The position numbers were made by a program, and so were the translations under genes. Positions 53,104 to 59,602 of a stretch of 61,144 nt of DNA are shown here, piece after piece. The first letter of the stretch is position 1; each line of letters opens with the position of its first letter. Below the pieces are notes generated by a model. That model was not told where the DNA came from and ran no database searches. It saw only the letters and a list, made by a program, of their open reading frames with translations. Origin of the DNA: an uncultured Arachnia sp. (GTDB taxonomy: Bacteria; Actinomycetota; Actinomycetes; Propionibacteriales; Propionibacteriaceae); assembly GCA_947493705.1 (NCBI GenBank), contig CANLSH010000021.1, positions 1-61,144 of the forward strand, in the 5' to 3' direction.

Positions 53104-53513
53104 CGATACCCCCCAGGGTGTGAGAGCGAAACTTCGCCTTCAGCCGTACACGCGTGAAGGGGTCGGGTTGCCCCTACCCCCCAGGTTGGCGTCTCCCCCC
53201 GGACATTTCCGCGCTTGATGTTGCACGTCCGGCACACGACGTCGATGTCCTTGAGCCGGATTGTCTTGCCCGCTTCCTTGCGCGCCCATGCCTCGGGTGA
53301 GTGGTCGGCTGTGAGGTCGTCGCGGGTTCCGCAGTCGGAGCAGAACGGCTGGAGCTTGCGGGCCCGTTCGGAGAGCTTGCGCCAGCGGTAGTCGTATCCG
53401 TCGGCGGTGGGGTAGTTCGTGACGGCCGGCGGTGGCTTGCGGTAGGTGTGGGTCTCGCAGTAGGTCCCGTCGGCCAGCTGGCCACAGTCGAACTCAGCAC
53501 AGGCGCTCATCAT
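53100..53513 (-). CDS. Phage-type HNH endonuclease beside the terminase
   Basis: A 137-residue HNH protein. Zinc-binding cysteines (FCSDCGTRDDLTADH and DVVCRTCNIKRG) surround the HNH core with DH as the catalytic pair. Such proteins act with the large terminase in cos-type packaging and are a regular member of cf-PICI head modules. An N-terminal CAEFDCGQLADGTYCETH cluster may be a second zinc knuckle. The ATG at 53513 overlaps the upstream ATPase stop and follows AAGGAGG. Confidence 0.9.
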   Translation of the reverse strand: MMSACAEFDCGQLADGTYCETHTYRKPPPAVTNYPTADGYDYRWRKLSERARKLQPFCSDCGTRDDLTADHSPEAWARKEAGKTIRLKDIDVVCRTCNIKRGNVRGETPTWGVGATRPLHACTAEGEVSLSHPGGYR

Positions 53514-54817
53514 GCGGCGGCCTCCTTGTGGTCGTCACGGCATCGGGTCAGTGATCCGGGCCGGTTGAAGGGTTCTCCGCAGGCTGTGCAGTTGCTTGTT
53601 GTTCCAGTGTCTCCCGACCGTCTCCCGACTGTCTCCGGGATACGCTGATCACTGTCTCCCTCCACTCCATCTCTTAGGAGGGAGACGGTGGAGACACTCA
53701 GGGAGTCACTCAAAGAGGGTTCAGTGTCTCCCGCTGTTGCGATGGCGTGAAGGGTGGCGTTCCGGGGGCCTCGCGACGTCGTGATGATCCGGTCCTCGAT
53801 CAGTGCGGCGATGGCGGTCCTGATGTGTTCCTCCTTGCCTCGCACTTGCTCCTTGATTCCTCGGAAGCTCAGGGGCTCGGTTGCCAGCGCCAAGGCCTCG
53901 GTGATGCTCTCCATGAGGTGGGTGGGCCTCCAGTCGTTCGACGCGCCGGACTGTGGGGCTTCAATGTCTACGGTGATGGTGCCGGGGTTGGCGCCGTCCA
54001 CGGTGACCCGTGCGGCCTCCTGTAGCCGTCCTGCGGTGTGCTCGGTGCCCGCGTGGCCGTTGATGTAGCCGACGCGATCCTTTGCGACCTTGAGGGATAT
54101 CTCACCGATGAGACCCCGACCCAAGGGCTTGCGGACTTCCACGAGGTAGGCGGCTCCGGTGATGGCCGCGAGCTTGGCTTGTGCTCCGATGCCGTAGCGG
54201 CCTCGGTTCTCGCTTGACTTGGTGACGTGATCCACCACGACGACGGCAGCACCCCGACGGGCAGGACAGCGAGCCACGAGGCGATGCCACACGGTCACGT
54301 CGTCATTGGAGTTCGTTGCCAGACCGGACAAGGCGAGGGCCTCAGTCATGCCGTCGAACACGGCGATGGTGAAGTCTCGGGAGTTCGTCACGTCATAGAG
54401 AGCCGCCCGTGCTGCGTGGTCGTTCACGGGGTCACCTTCGGGGTTGATGTAGACGAGGCGCTCCACGATGGCGTCAATGGGGACGCCCATCTCTCGGAGC
54501 CGCCCGACGTAGCTCTGTGGGTCTGACTCGTAGTCGAGGACGAGGCAGTCGCGGCCATCCTTCAGATCGCCGGCCACGGCCCACTGAGCCAGCATGGATT
54601 TCCCGGACTCGGGCTCACCGTTGAAGGCGTGCACCTTGCCGGGGTAGAGCAGACCCACGCCGTCGGCCCTGAGGAGGATGGTTGCTTCCTCCTGGACGTA
54701 GGTGCCTTCGGCGTAGGCGGTGAGGTCGACGGGCTCGAAGCCTCCGATGCCCACGGACGGAGCATCGGGATCGGCGTACGGATCCTCGGGCGGGATATCA
54801 GGCTGCCATTCGGACAT
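53510..54817 (-). CDS. AAA ATPase (RepA/AAA_25-like) with C-terminal zinc finger
   Basis: A 435-residue RecA-fold ATPase. Walker A GEPESGKSM is at about residues 66-74, Walker B region FTIAVFDGMTEAL near 150 and VVVVDHVTK near 196. A winged-helix-like region follows (SFRGIKEQVRGKEEHIRTAIAALIEDRIITTSRGPRNATLH). The last 45 residues hold CTACG and CRDDH, a probable zinc finger. Relatives act as replicative helicase/primase-type proteins on small mobile elements, so it probably drives replication of the excised satellite. It lies after the small helical gene, overlapping it by 20 bp. Confidence 0.85.
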   Translation of the reverse strand: MSEWQPDIPPEDPYADPDAPSVGIGGFEPVDLTAYAEGTYVQEEATILLRADGVGLLYPGKVHAFNGEPESGKSMLAQWAVAGDLKDGRDCLVLDYESDPQSYVGRLREMGVPIDAIVERLVYINPEGDPVNDHAARAALYDVTNSRDFTIAVFDGMTEALALSGLATNSNDDVTVWHRLVARCPARRGAAVVVVDHVTKSSENRGRYGIGAQAKLAAITGAAYLVEVRKPLGRGLIGEISLKVAKDRVGYINGHAGTEHTAGRLQEAARVTVDGANPGTITVDIEAPQSGASNDWRPTHLMESITEALALATEPLSFRGIKEQVRGKEEHIRTAIAALIEDRIITTSRGPRNATLHAIATAGDTEPSLSDSLSVSTVSLLRDGVEGDSDQRIPETVGRRSGDTGTTSNCTACGEPFNRPGSLTRCRDDHKEAAA

Positions 54818-55118
54818 GGGCGGCCTCCGGTTCTGCCATCAGGGTGGCGACGTCGGCGGCGATGGTCTGGGCCATCGTGTCGGGGTTGTCGATGAGGAAC
54901 TGGGCGTGGACGCGGCACTGCTCGGCCTGGAGGGCCAGCCGTGCGTCGCGCTCGGCCAGTTGGGTGGGGGTTGCGTTGCCGTTGAAGTCATCGGGCCGGG
55001 GACGCGCTGCGTCGAGCGTCTCGGCACGTCGGAGCCAGGACCAGGGCAGCGCTGCCAGCATGGTTTCCTGGAGGACGCGGACGGCGAACTGGTTCACCGG
55101 TTCGATGACGGCGTGCAT
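54798..55118 (-). CDS. Small hypothetical protein of the satellite
   Basis: A 106-residue protein starting MHAVIEPVNQFAVRVLQETMLAALPWSWLRRAETLDAARP with a helical, acidic C-terminus. The ATG shares one base with the excisionase stop (TGATG), so the two are coupled, and the 3' end overlaps the ATPase gene by 20 bp. No family is recognised. A replication accessory, or a stand-in for the missing small terminase, is possible but unsupported. Confidence 0.7.
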   Translation of the reverse strand: MHAVIEPVNQFAVRVLQETMLAALPWSWLRRAETLDAARPRPDDFNGNATPTQLAERDARLALQAEQCRVHAQFLIDNPDTMAQTIAADVATLMAEPEAAHVRMAA

Positions 55119-55312
55119 CAGGCGACGGGCTCGGCAGCCGCGTACCGGGATTCCAGCCAGGCGTCGACGTCCGACTTGCGGTACATGACTTTCCGGGCTC
55201 CGAGTTTGAACGCCTTTGGGCCTGTTCCCTCGTGTCGCCACCATCGCAACGTCGCGACGGGAATCCGCAGCATCTCGGCCACCTCGTTCGTGGTGAGCAG
55301 GTACTCGTTCAT
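55118..55312 (-). CDS. AlpA/HTH_17-type excisionase/activator
   Basis: A 64-residue MerR-like winged-helix protein: LLTTNEVAEMLRIPVATLRWWRHEGTGPKAFKLGARKVMYRKSDVDAWLESR covers nearly all of it, with the typical wing KVMYRKSDVDAWL. In mobile elements this fold serves as Xis or as the AlpA-type activator of excision and replication. It is the first minus-strand gene, divergent from the repressor. Confidence 0.9.
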   Translation of the reverse strand: MNEYLLTTNEVAEMLRIPVATLRWWRHEGTGPKAFKLGARKVMYRKSDVDAWLESRYAAAEPVA

Positions 55313-55420
55313 TGATGTTCCTCTCCTGAACTATATGGCTCGTGTTTGGTACGTGGTGAGTACACCGTAAACACTTGGAGGGGTTGCTGTCAAGTACAGG
55401 AATGGGATACGTTGGTGCAC
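55313..55420. promoter_or_regulatory. Lysis/lysogeny-type switch region of the satellite
   Basis: The 108-bp gap between the divergent excisionase and repressor genes holds GTGTTT...AAACAC, an inverted repeat over 55342-55374 with internal GTAC symmetry, a likely repressor operator. TATAGT (minus strand, near 55330) is a candidate -10 box for the excisionase operon just beyond it. TTGCTG (55384-55389) with a weak ATACGT about 17 bp on is a candidate promoter for the repressor. Confidence 0.5.
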
Positions 55421-55861
55421 ATGGAGAACATAGGCCAAGCAACGGAGCGATTGGCTCAGCTGGTGGGCAAGCGAATCAAGGACGCTCGGGAAGCGCTCGG
55501 ATTCACTCAGGAGGACGTGGCCGTGGCTTTGACGGCTTCCGGACACCCCACGCAGCGGGTAACGGTTACCAGGACGGAGAGTGCCTCCCGACCGATAACA
55601 CTCAAGGACTTAGCCGCCTATTCCGCCGTGCTTGAGGTCCCTGTCCGCTACTTCCTGATGGAGGAAGGCGAGGGCGACACAGAGTGGCAAGCATTGGACG
55701 CACAGCAAGGGATGTTGTTTCTGGTCGATGGCATGGCGTACCGACTGGAACTGGAACTGGCCCAGATGCGGGAGAACCTAGCGGCGATGACGAGGTTCGT
55801 GAACTCGAAGCTGTCTGTGCTTGACGGGAGGGACGATGGCGAGCATCACGAAGAGACCTGA
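55421..55861 (+). CDS. XRE-family repressor
   Basis: A 146-residue regulator. The HTH covers about residues 16-70 (LVGKRIKDAREALGFTQEDVAVALTASGHPTQRVTVTRTESASRPITLKDLAAYSAVLEV). The C-terminal half is helical, ending in a likely coiled oligomerisation segment (LELELAQMRENLAAMTRFVNSKL). The ATG at 55421 is chosen because the upstream frame has no ribosome site; the transcript may be leaderless. It is divergent from the excisionase operon and overlaps the integrase start by 26 bp, the place of a maintenance repressor. Confidence 0.85.
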   Translation: MENIGQATERLAQLVGKRIKDAREALGFTQEDVAVALTASGHPTQRVTVTRTESASRPITLKDLAAYSAVLEVPVRYFLMEEGEGDTEWQALDAQQGMLFLVDGMAYRLELELAQMRENLAAMTRFVNSKLSVLDGRDDGEHHEET

Positions 55862-56942
55862 CGGCAAGTGGCGGGCGCGCTACCGGGACGAGGCGGGCAA
55901 GGAGCACGCGCGCCACTTTCGCCGTCGGGAGGATGCCAAGCGCTGGCTGGATGAGATAACGGCGTCGGTCATCACGGGCGCCTACGTCGATCCCAAGGCG
56001 GGGCGGGTGACGTTCCGTGACTATGCGGAGCAGTGGCGCGCCGGTCAGGTGTATCGTCCGAGCACTGCGGAGCTGGTGGAGCGGGCGCTACGTCTGCGAA
56101 TCTATCCCGTGATCGGTGACAGGCCGTTGACGACGATCCGGCCGGACGACATGCAGCAGCTCGTGGCCCGGTTGAACAAGACGCTGGCGCCTGCCACGGT
56201 CACGGTGACGTACTCCTACGTGGCGACGGTGTTCAAGTCTGCCGTCCGCTCGGGGCTCATCGCTAAGACTCCGTGCGACGGGATCAAGCTGCCCAAGGTG
56301 GTGAAGACGCGCGTCGTCCCGCTGTCCACTGATGAGGTGCTGAGGATTGCCGACGGCGTACCGGACCATCTGCGTGCCCTAGTGATCCTCGCAGCCGGTA
56401 CGGGCATGCGCCAGGGCGAACTGTTCGGGCTCACACTGGACCGCGTGGACTTCCTCCGTCGAACCATCACCGTGGACAGGCAGCTACTCCACACGGGCGC
56501 GGACGGGTACCACTTCGGGCCACCCAAGACTGACACGTCCAACCGGGTGATCCCATTGCCGGACAGCATCGGGCGCGAGCTGTCGGCTCACGTCGCACGG
56601 CATCCCCTCGGGGACGATGGTTTGCTGTTCGTCGGTGGCCGCGGTGCTCCGCTCCGTCGGGGGACGTTCTGCTACGTGTGGGCGCGTGCGATCCGGGACG
56701 CTGGACTAGACGGCGTGGTGTTCCACCAGTTGCGCCACCACTACGCATCGTTGCTGATCCATCACGGCGAGTCAGTGAAGACGGTTCAGGCCCGTCTTGG
56801 GCACAAGTCGGCTGAGGAGACGCTGAACACTTACGCGCATCTGTGGCCGGACTCCGACGACAAGACGCGGCAGGCGGTGGACGCGGCGTTCTCTGGCGGT
56901 TCTCCTGCGGACTCCCTGCGGACTGTGGCCACTCTCCACTAG
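55836..56942 (+). CDS. int: Tyrosine integrase of the satellite
   Basis: A 368-residue tyrosine recombinase. The N-terminal AP2-like arm-binding domain is SITKRPDGKWRARYRDEAGKEHARHFRRREDAKRWLDEI, the SAM-like core-binding domain spans about 60-150, and the catalytic domain has GTGMRQGELFGL (Arg, near 191), HQLRHHYASLLIHHG (His-x-x-Arg) and LGHKSAEETLNTYAHL (His, and Tyr near 333). GGGAGGG precedes the ATG at 55836. The last codons contain the paired TGCGGACT sites. It lies 27 bp from attR, the usual place for an integrase using an RNA gene as target. Confidence 0.95.
   Translation: MASITKRPDGKWRARYRDEAGKEHARHFRRREDAKRWLDEITASVITGAYVDPKAGRVTFRDYAEQWRAGQVYRPSTAELVERALRLRIYPVIGDRPLTTIRPDDMQQLVARLNKTLAPATVTVTYSYVATVFKSAVRSGLIAKTPCDGIKLPKVVKTRVVPLSTDEVLRIADGVPDHLRALVILAAGTGMRQGELFGLTLDRVDFLRRTITVDRQLLHTGADGYHFGPPKTDTSNRVIPLPDSIGRELSAHVARHPLGDDGLLFVGGRGAPLRRGTFCYVWARAIRDAGLDGVVFHQLRHHYASLLIHHGESVKTVQARLGHKSAEETLNTYAHLWPDSDDKTRQAVDAAFSGGSPADSLRTVATLH
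56906..56924 (+). promoter_or_regulatory. Paired integrase arm-type site candidate, right
   Basis: TGCGGACT occurs at 56906-56913 and 56917-56924, inside the end of int. It matches the left pair in sequence, 11-bp period and orientation. The left pair starts 118 bp from the attL core, and the right pair ends 46 bp from the attR core. Confidence 0.6.
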
Positions 56943-56969
56943 CTCAGCCCCTTGTCAGGAGCGTTGAAA

Positions 56970-56995
56970 GGGACGAGTCGGCCGGTAAGCCGGAT
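56970..56995. repeat. attR core at the 3' end of rnpB
   Basis: The 26 bases starting GGGACGAGTCGGCCGGTAAG are the 3' end of RNase P RNA on the minus strand. Integration leaves rnpB whole, its last bases coming from the element. It matches attL with a single C/T difference. Confidence 0.9.
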
Positions 56996-57340
56996 TCTGT
57001 CGAAGGATGATCATCCATCTTGGCCCGCCGTTGCCGACGGGCTCATGCGACCTACCCGAACGCCTCGCGCGAGCAGCGCTCAGACAGCGTTCGCAGCCAG
57101 CCGAGGCTGGCCTTCTTGGTCTTGCTTCAGGTGGGGTTTACCGAGCCACACCGGTCACCCGGCGTGCTGGTGGTCTCTTACACCACCGTTTCACCCTTAC
57201 CCGGCGCGAAAGCCGGGCGGTCTGTTTTCTGTGGCACTTTCCCGCGGGTCACCCCGGGTGGGCATTACCCACCACCCTGCTCTGTGAAGTCCGGACTTTC
57301 CTCAGCGCTTGCGCACCGCGATCATCTGGCCGACTCGTCC
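56970..57340 (-). ncRNA. rnpB: RNase P RNA, bacterial type A
   Basis: The catalytic RNA of the tRNA 5'-processing enzyme. The conserved 5' block GAGGAAAGTCCGGACTTC, the CAGGGTGGTGGGTAATGCCC block, AGGGTGAAACGGTGGTGTAAGAGACC and the 3' block ACAGAATCCGGCTTACCGGCC are all present in order. P1 is formed by GGACGAGTCGGC (57340 inward) with GCCGACTCGTCC at the 3' end. Its length, about 371 nt, is normal. The 5' 19 nt overlap the end of the upstream ribonuclease gene on the same strand. The 3' end serves as the integration site of the satellite. Confidence 0.97.
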
Positions 57341-58785
57341 TGATCTGATTCTACGCTGAAATCGACGTCGCCCTCCACCAGGTCGACGCCGTCGAGCCGC
57401 ACGCGCACGCGTTGGCCGACGGAGTCGGGATCAGTGTCCGGAATCCGAGCCTGGATGGCGTACTCCGTGATCTGGAAAGTGCCCTGCCCGTTGCGCGGAG
57501 AAACGTCTATGACAACGGCATCGAAGGATTCGCCCACCTTGTCCGCCAGGACGAGTGCTTCCGCCAGGTTGACGGCACCTCGCTCGTAGGCGTTCGCCTT
57601 CTGGCCGGTCTCCTGCATCACCGCTGGCAAACCGTCGAGCGCTTCCACGGCCCAGCCGGGCACCTCGCTTCCCATCGAGAGGCTGTGGCAGATCTCCAGC
57701 ACGAAACGGTCAACCAGCCGTCGCAGCGGTGCGGTGGTGTGCGCATACAGCGAAGCGACGGCGGCGTGGGACAGATCTTTCTCCGGCACCCCGCCGTGGA
57801 AACCGACGTAGCCAGCACCACGAAAAAGTGTCGTGCACTGCACGATCACGGCCAATTCTTGCGCGTTGGAGGGGTCGAGGGCGCGGACGAAATCGGGATA
57901 GTCCAGATCCTTGGGCCAGTCCACGTCCAGAGTCGCTGCTACGCGACGAAGTTTCGAGATGGCCGAGTCCTCGGCGGGTGGGAGTGTCCGCAGGATGCCG
58001 ACGCCACCGTCCACCATCATGCGAGCAGCGGCGATTCCGGTCATCAGCGAGATCTGGGCGTTCCATTCCTCCACCTCCAATGGGTTGCGGAACCGCAGTT
58101 CCCATGTGGAATTGGTGGCCACGATCTCCTGGTCCGGCAGATTGAGGTTGATGCCCCCGCGCTCGGCCTCCTTGGCCACCCGCAACGGCCCCACCTCCGC
58201 AAGCAGCTGGGCCGTTTCCGACGACGTCCCCGCCGCCAGCTGCACAGCCACATCCTCGTAGCTCAGCTTGGCCGAGTTCACCACCATGGCACGCTCCAGC
58301 ACGGAGTCAGTGATAGTGCCCTCCGCGTCCAGCCGGTGGGTCCACAGCATGACGGGCCGAGGCTTGCCGTCCGCCAACAACGACGCCGCCCCCTCGCTCA
58401 CCGCCGGTGGGTGCAGCGGCACCTTCGCGCCCGGCGCGTACATCGTCTGCCCACGCGTCCACGCCTCCTCAGCAATGGGAGAGCTGGGCTCCACCCAGGC
58501 AGCCACATCGGCGATCGCGTAATGGACGACGTATCCGTCACCGTCGCGTTCGATGTGCATGGCCTGGTCCAGATCCATGGATGTGGGCGGGTCGATGGTG
58601 ATGAATTCGACGTCGGTCCGGTCCGCGTGATCCGAGAACAAGGGCGGGTCAGCCACCAGGGCGTCCGCCTGCTCGAGCACAGCTGCGGGAAACTCCTCGG
58701 GCAGACCGAGCTCATCCTGCAGCAGGTGCAGCCCACGCACGACTTCAGTCGGCACCCCCGGGATGTGGAGGCGCCGCTGAATCAT
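57322..58785 (-). CDS. RNB-domain (RNase II-type) exoribonuclease
   Basis: A 487-residue 3'-5' exoribonuclease. The RNB active site is seen as FITIDPPTSMDLDQAMHIERDGDGYVVHYAIADVAAWV (near residue 60-95), with the metal-binding Asp residues. The later conserved YVGFHGGVPEKDLSHAAVASLYAHTTAPLRRLVDRFV stretch is also present. It lacks N-terminal cold-shock domains, as is usual for the short actinobacterial type. The ATG overlaps the zinc-ribbon gene stop by 4 nt. The last codons (DQDESAR and stop) lie inside the 5' end of rnpB, and the rnpB promoter must sit within its coding region. Confidence 0.93.
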   Translation of the reverse strand: MIQRRLHIPGVPTEVVRGLHLLQDELGLPEEFPAAVLEQADALVADPPLFSDHADRTDVEFITIDPPTSMDLDQAMHIERDGDGYVVHYAIADVAAWVEPSSPIAEEAWTRGQTMYAPGAKVPLHPPAVSEGAASLLADGKPRPVMLWTHRLDAEGTITDSVLERAMVVNSAKLSYEDVAVQLAAGTSSETAQLLAEVGPLRVAKEAERGGINLNLPDQEIVATNSTWELRFRNPLEVEEWNAQISLMTGIAAARMMVDGGVGILRTLPPAEDSAISKLRRVAATLDVDWPKDLDYPDFVRALDPSNAQELAVIVQCTTLFRGAGYVGFHGGVPEKDLSHAAVASLYAHTTAPLRRLVDRFVLEICHSLSMGSEVPGWAVEALDGLPAVMQETGQKANAYERGAVNLAEALVLADKVGESFDAVVIDVSPRNGQGTFQITEYAIQARIPDTDPDSVGQRVRVRLDGVDLVEGDVDFSVESDQDESAR

Positions 58786-59526
58786 CCGAGCCCCGAATCT
58801 GCCGTCCGCACCAGGATGCGATCACACTCGACGCAGCGCAGCACCTCGTTGGCCGGTGCCTTGCGGAACGCGTCGAGATCCGCGACCGTGATCTGGAGCT
58901 GACATCCGGTGCACTGCCCACGATGCAGCTTCGCCGCCCCGGATCCTCGCTGCGTGCGCAACTTCTCATACAGCGCCAACAGGGCGGGGGGCACCGTCCC
59001 GACGATCTCCTTGCGGGCCCCCGCGACCCCCTTGGCCTCGCTGCTCAGAGCGCCCACCAGCCGGTCCCGCTCGGCCACCTCGTCGCGCAGCGCTGCTTCC
59101 ACCTCGTCGCGTCGTGCCGACAACTCCGTGGCGCGCGTCTCGGCATCCTCCAACCGGGACATCACCTCGAATTCCGCCTCCTCAAGTTCCTCGATGCGGC
59201 GCTCGATGCGTGCCACCTCATCGATGAGCCCCTTGAGGGTCTTGCCGTCGCTGATGGAGCCGTCGTCGATGCGTGTGCGGTCCCGCACAAGCCGGGCGCG
59301 CACCGGCACGAGATCGGCCTCCGCCCGCCGGAGCGCGACCTGCAGATCATCCACCTCGGTGGTCGCGGCCACGAAGGACTCCCCCACCGCTTGCCGCTCG
59401 GCCATCAGGGTGGCGATCTTCTGGTGTTGTGGCAGGGAGCGCGCGGTGTGCTGCAGGCGTCCCATTTCGGAATCCAGGTCTGCCAGGTTCAGAAGCTTGT
59501 GCTGGTCAGCGGGCTCGGCAAGCATC
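58782..59526 (-). CDS. Coiled-coil zinc-ribbon protein (CT398-like)
   Basis: A 247-residue protein. A long antiparallel coiled coil spans about residues 15-185 (for example RIERRIEELEEAEFEVMSRLEDAETRATEL). The C-terminal C4 zinc ribbon has CTGCQLQ and CVECDRIL, about 24 residues apart. Family members are widespread in actinomycetes, are often encoded next to nucleases, and have an unsettled, possibly nucleic-acid-related role. The ATG at 59526 follows GGAGGA. It is translationally coupled to the ribonuclease gene. Confidence 0.9.
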
Positions 59527-59544
59527 GCGGGTGGTCCTCCCAAT

Positions 59545-59574
59545 TGACATCGGTCATCGGCTCAATCTACAAGG
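59545..59574 (+). promoter_or_regulatory. Probable promoter of the aminopeptidase P gene
   Basis: A consensus TTGACA (59545-59550) is followed after 18 bp by TACAAG (59569-59574). Transcription would start about 20 nt before the ATG at 59603, leaving a short leader. TTGACA is rare in this GC-rich sequence. Confidence 0.5.
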
Positions 59575-59602
59575 GTTCCCGGCCCCGTCTACACTCGCTC
59601 GC

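Larger units (their letters stand above)
47380..56995. mobile_element. Integrated phage satellite, capsid-forming PICI type
   Basis: A 9.6-kb element between two 26-bp att cores, the right one at the 3' end of rnpB. On the plus strand it has a repressor and integrase. On the minus strand it has an AlpA-like excisionase, a small protein, an AAA ATPase, then HNH, large terminase, portal, scaffold-like, small coiled-coil, major capsid, adaptor and connector genes. It ends there: no tail tube, tape measure, tail fibre, holin or endolysin. cf-PICIs are defined by having their own head genes while taking tails from a helper phage, and the size (about 10 kb) fits. A decayed prophage is the alternative, but every gene is intact and packed tightly. 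Confidence 0.82.

Noticed and set aside
51823..53157. A 444-codon plus-strand frame opposite the terminase gene.
   Set aside because: It is the shadow of the TerL codons. It has no ribosome site and its composition is typical of antisense frames in GC-rich genes.
47380..56995. A full prophage or a simple prophage remnant.
   Set aside because: No tail, lysis or long early region is present, while all head, control and integration genes are intact and tightly packed between matching att cores. A satellite explains this better, though remnant status cannot be wholly excluded without relatives.
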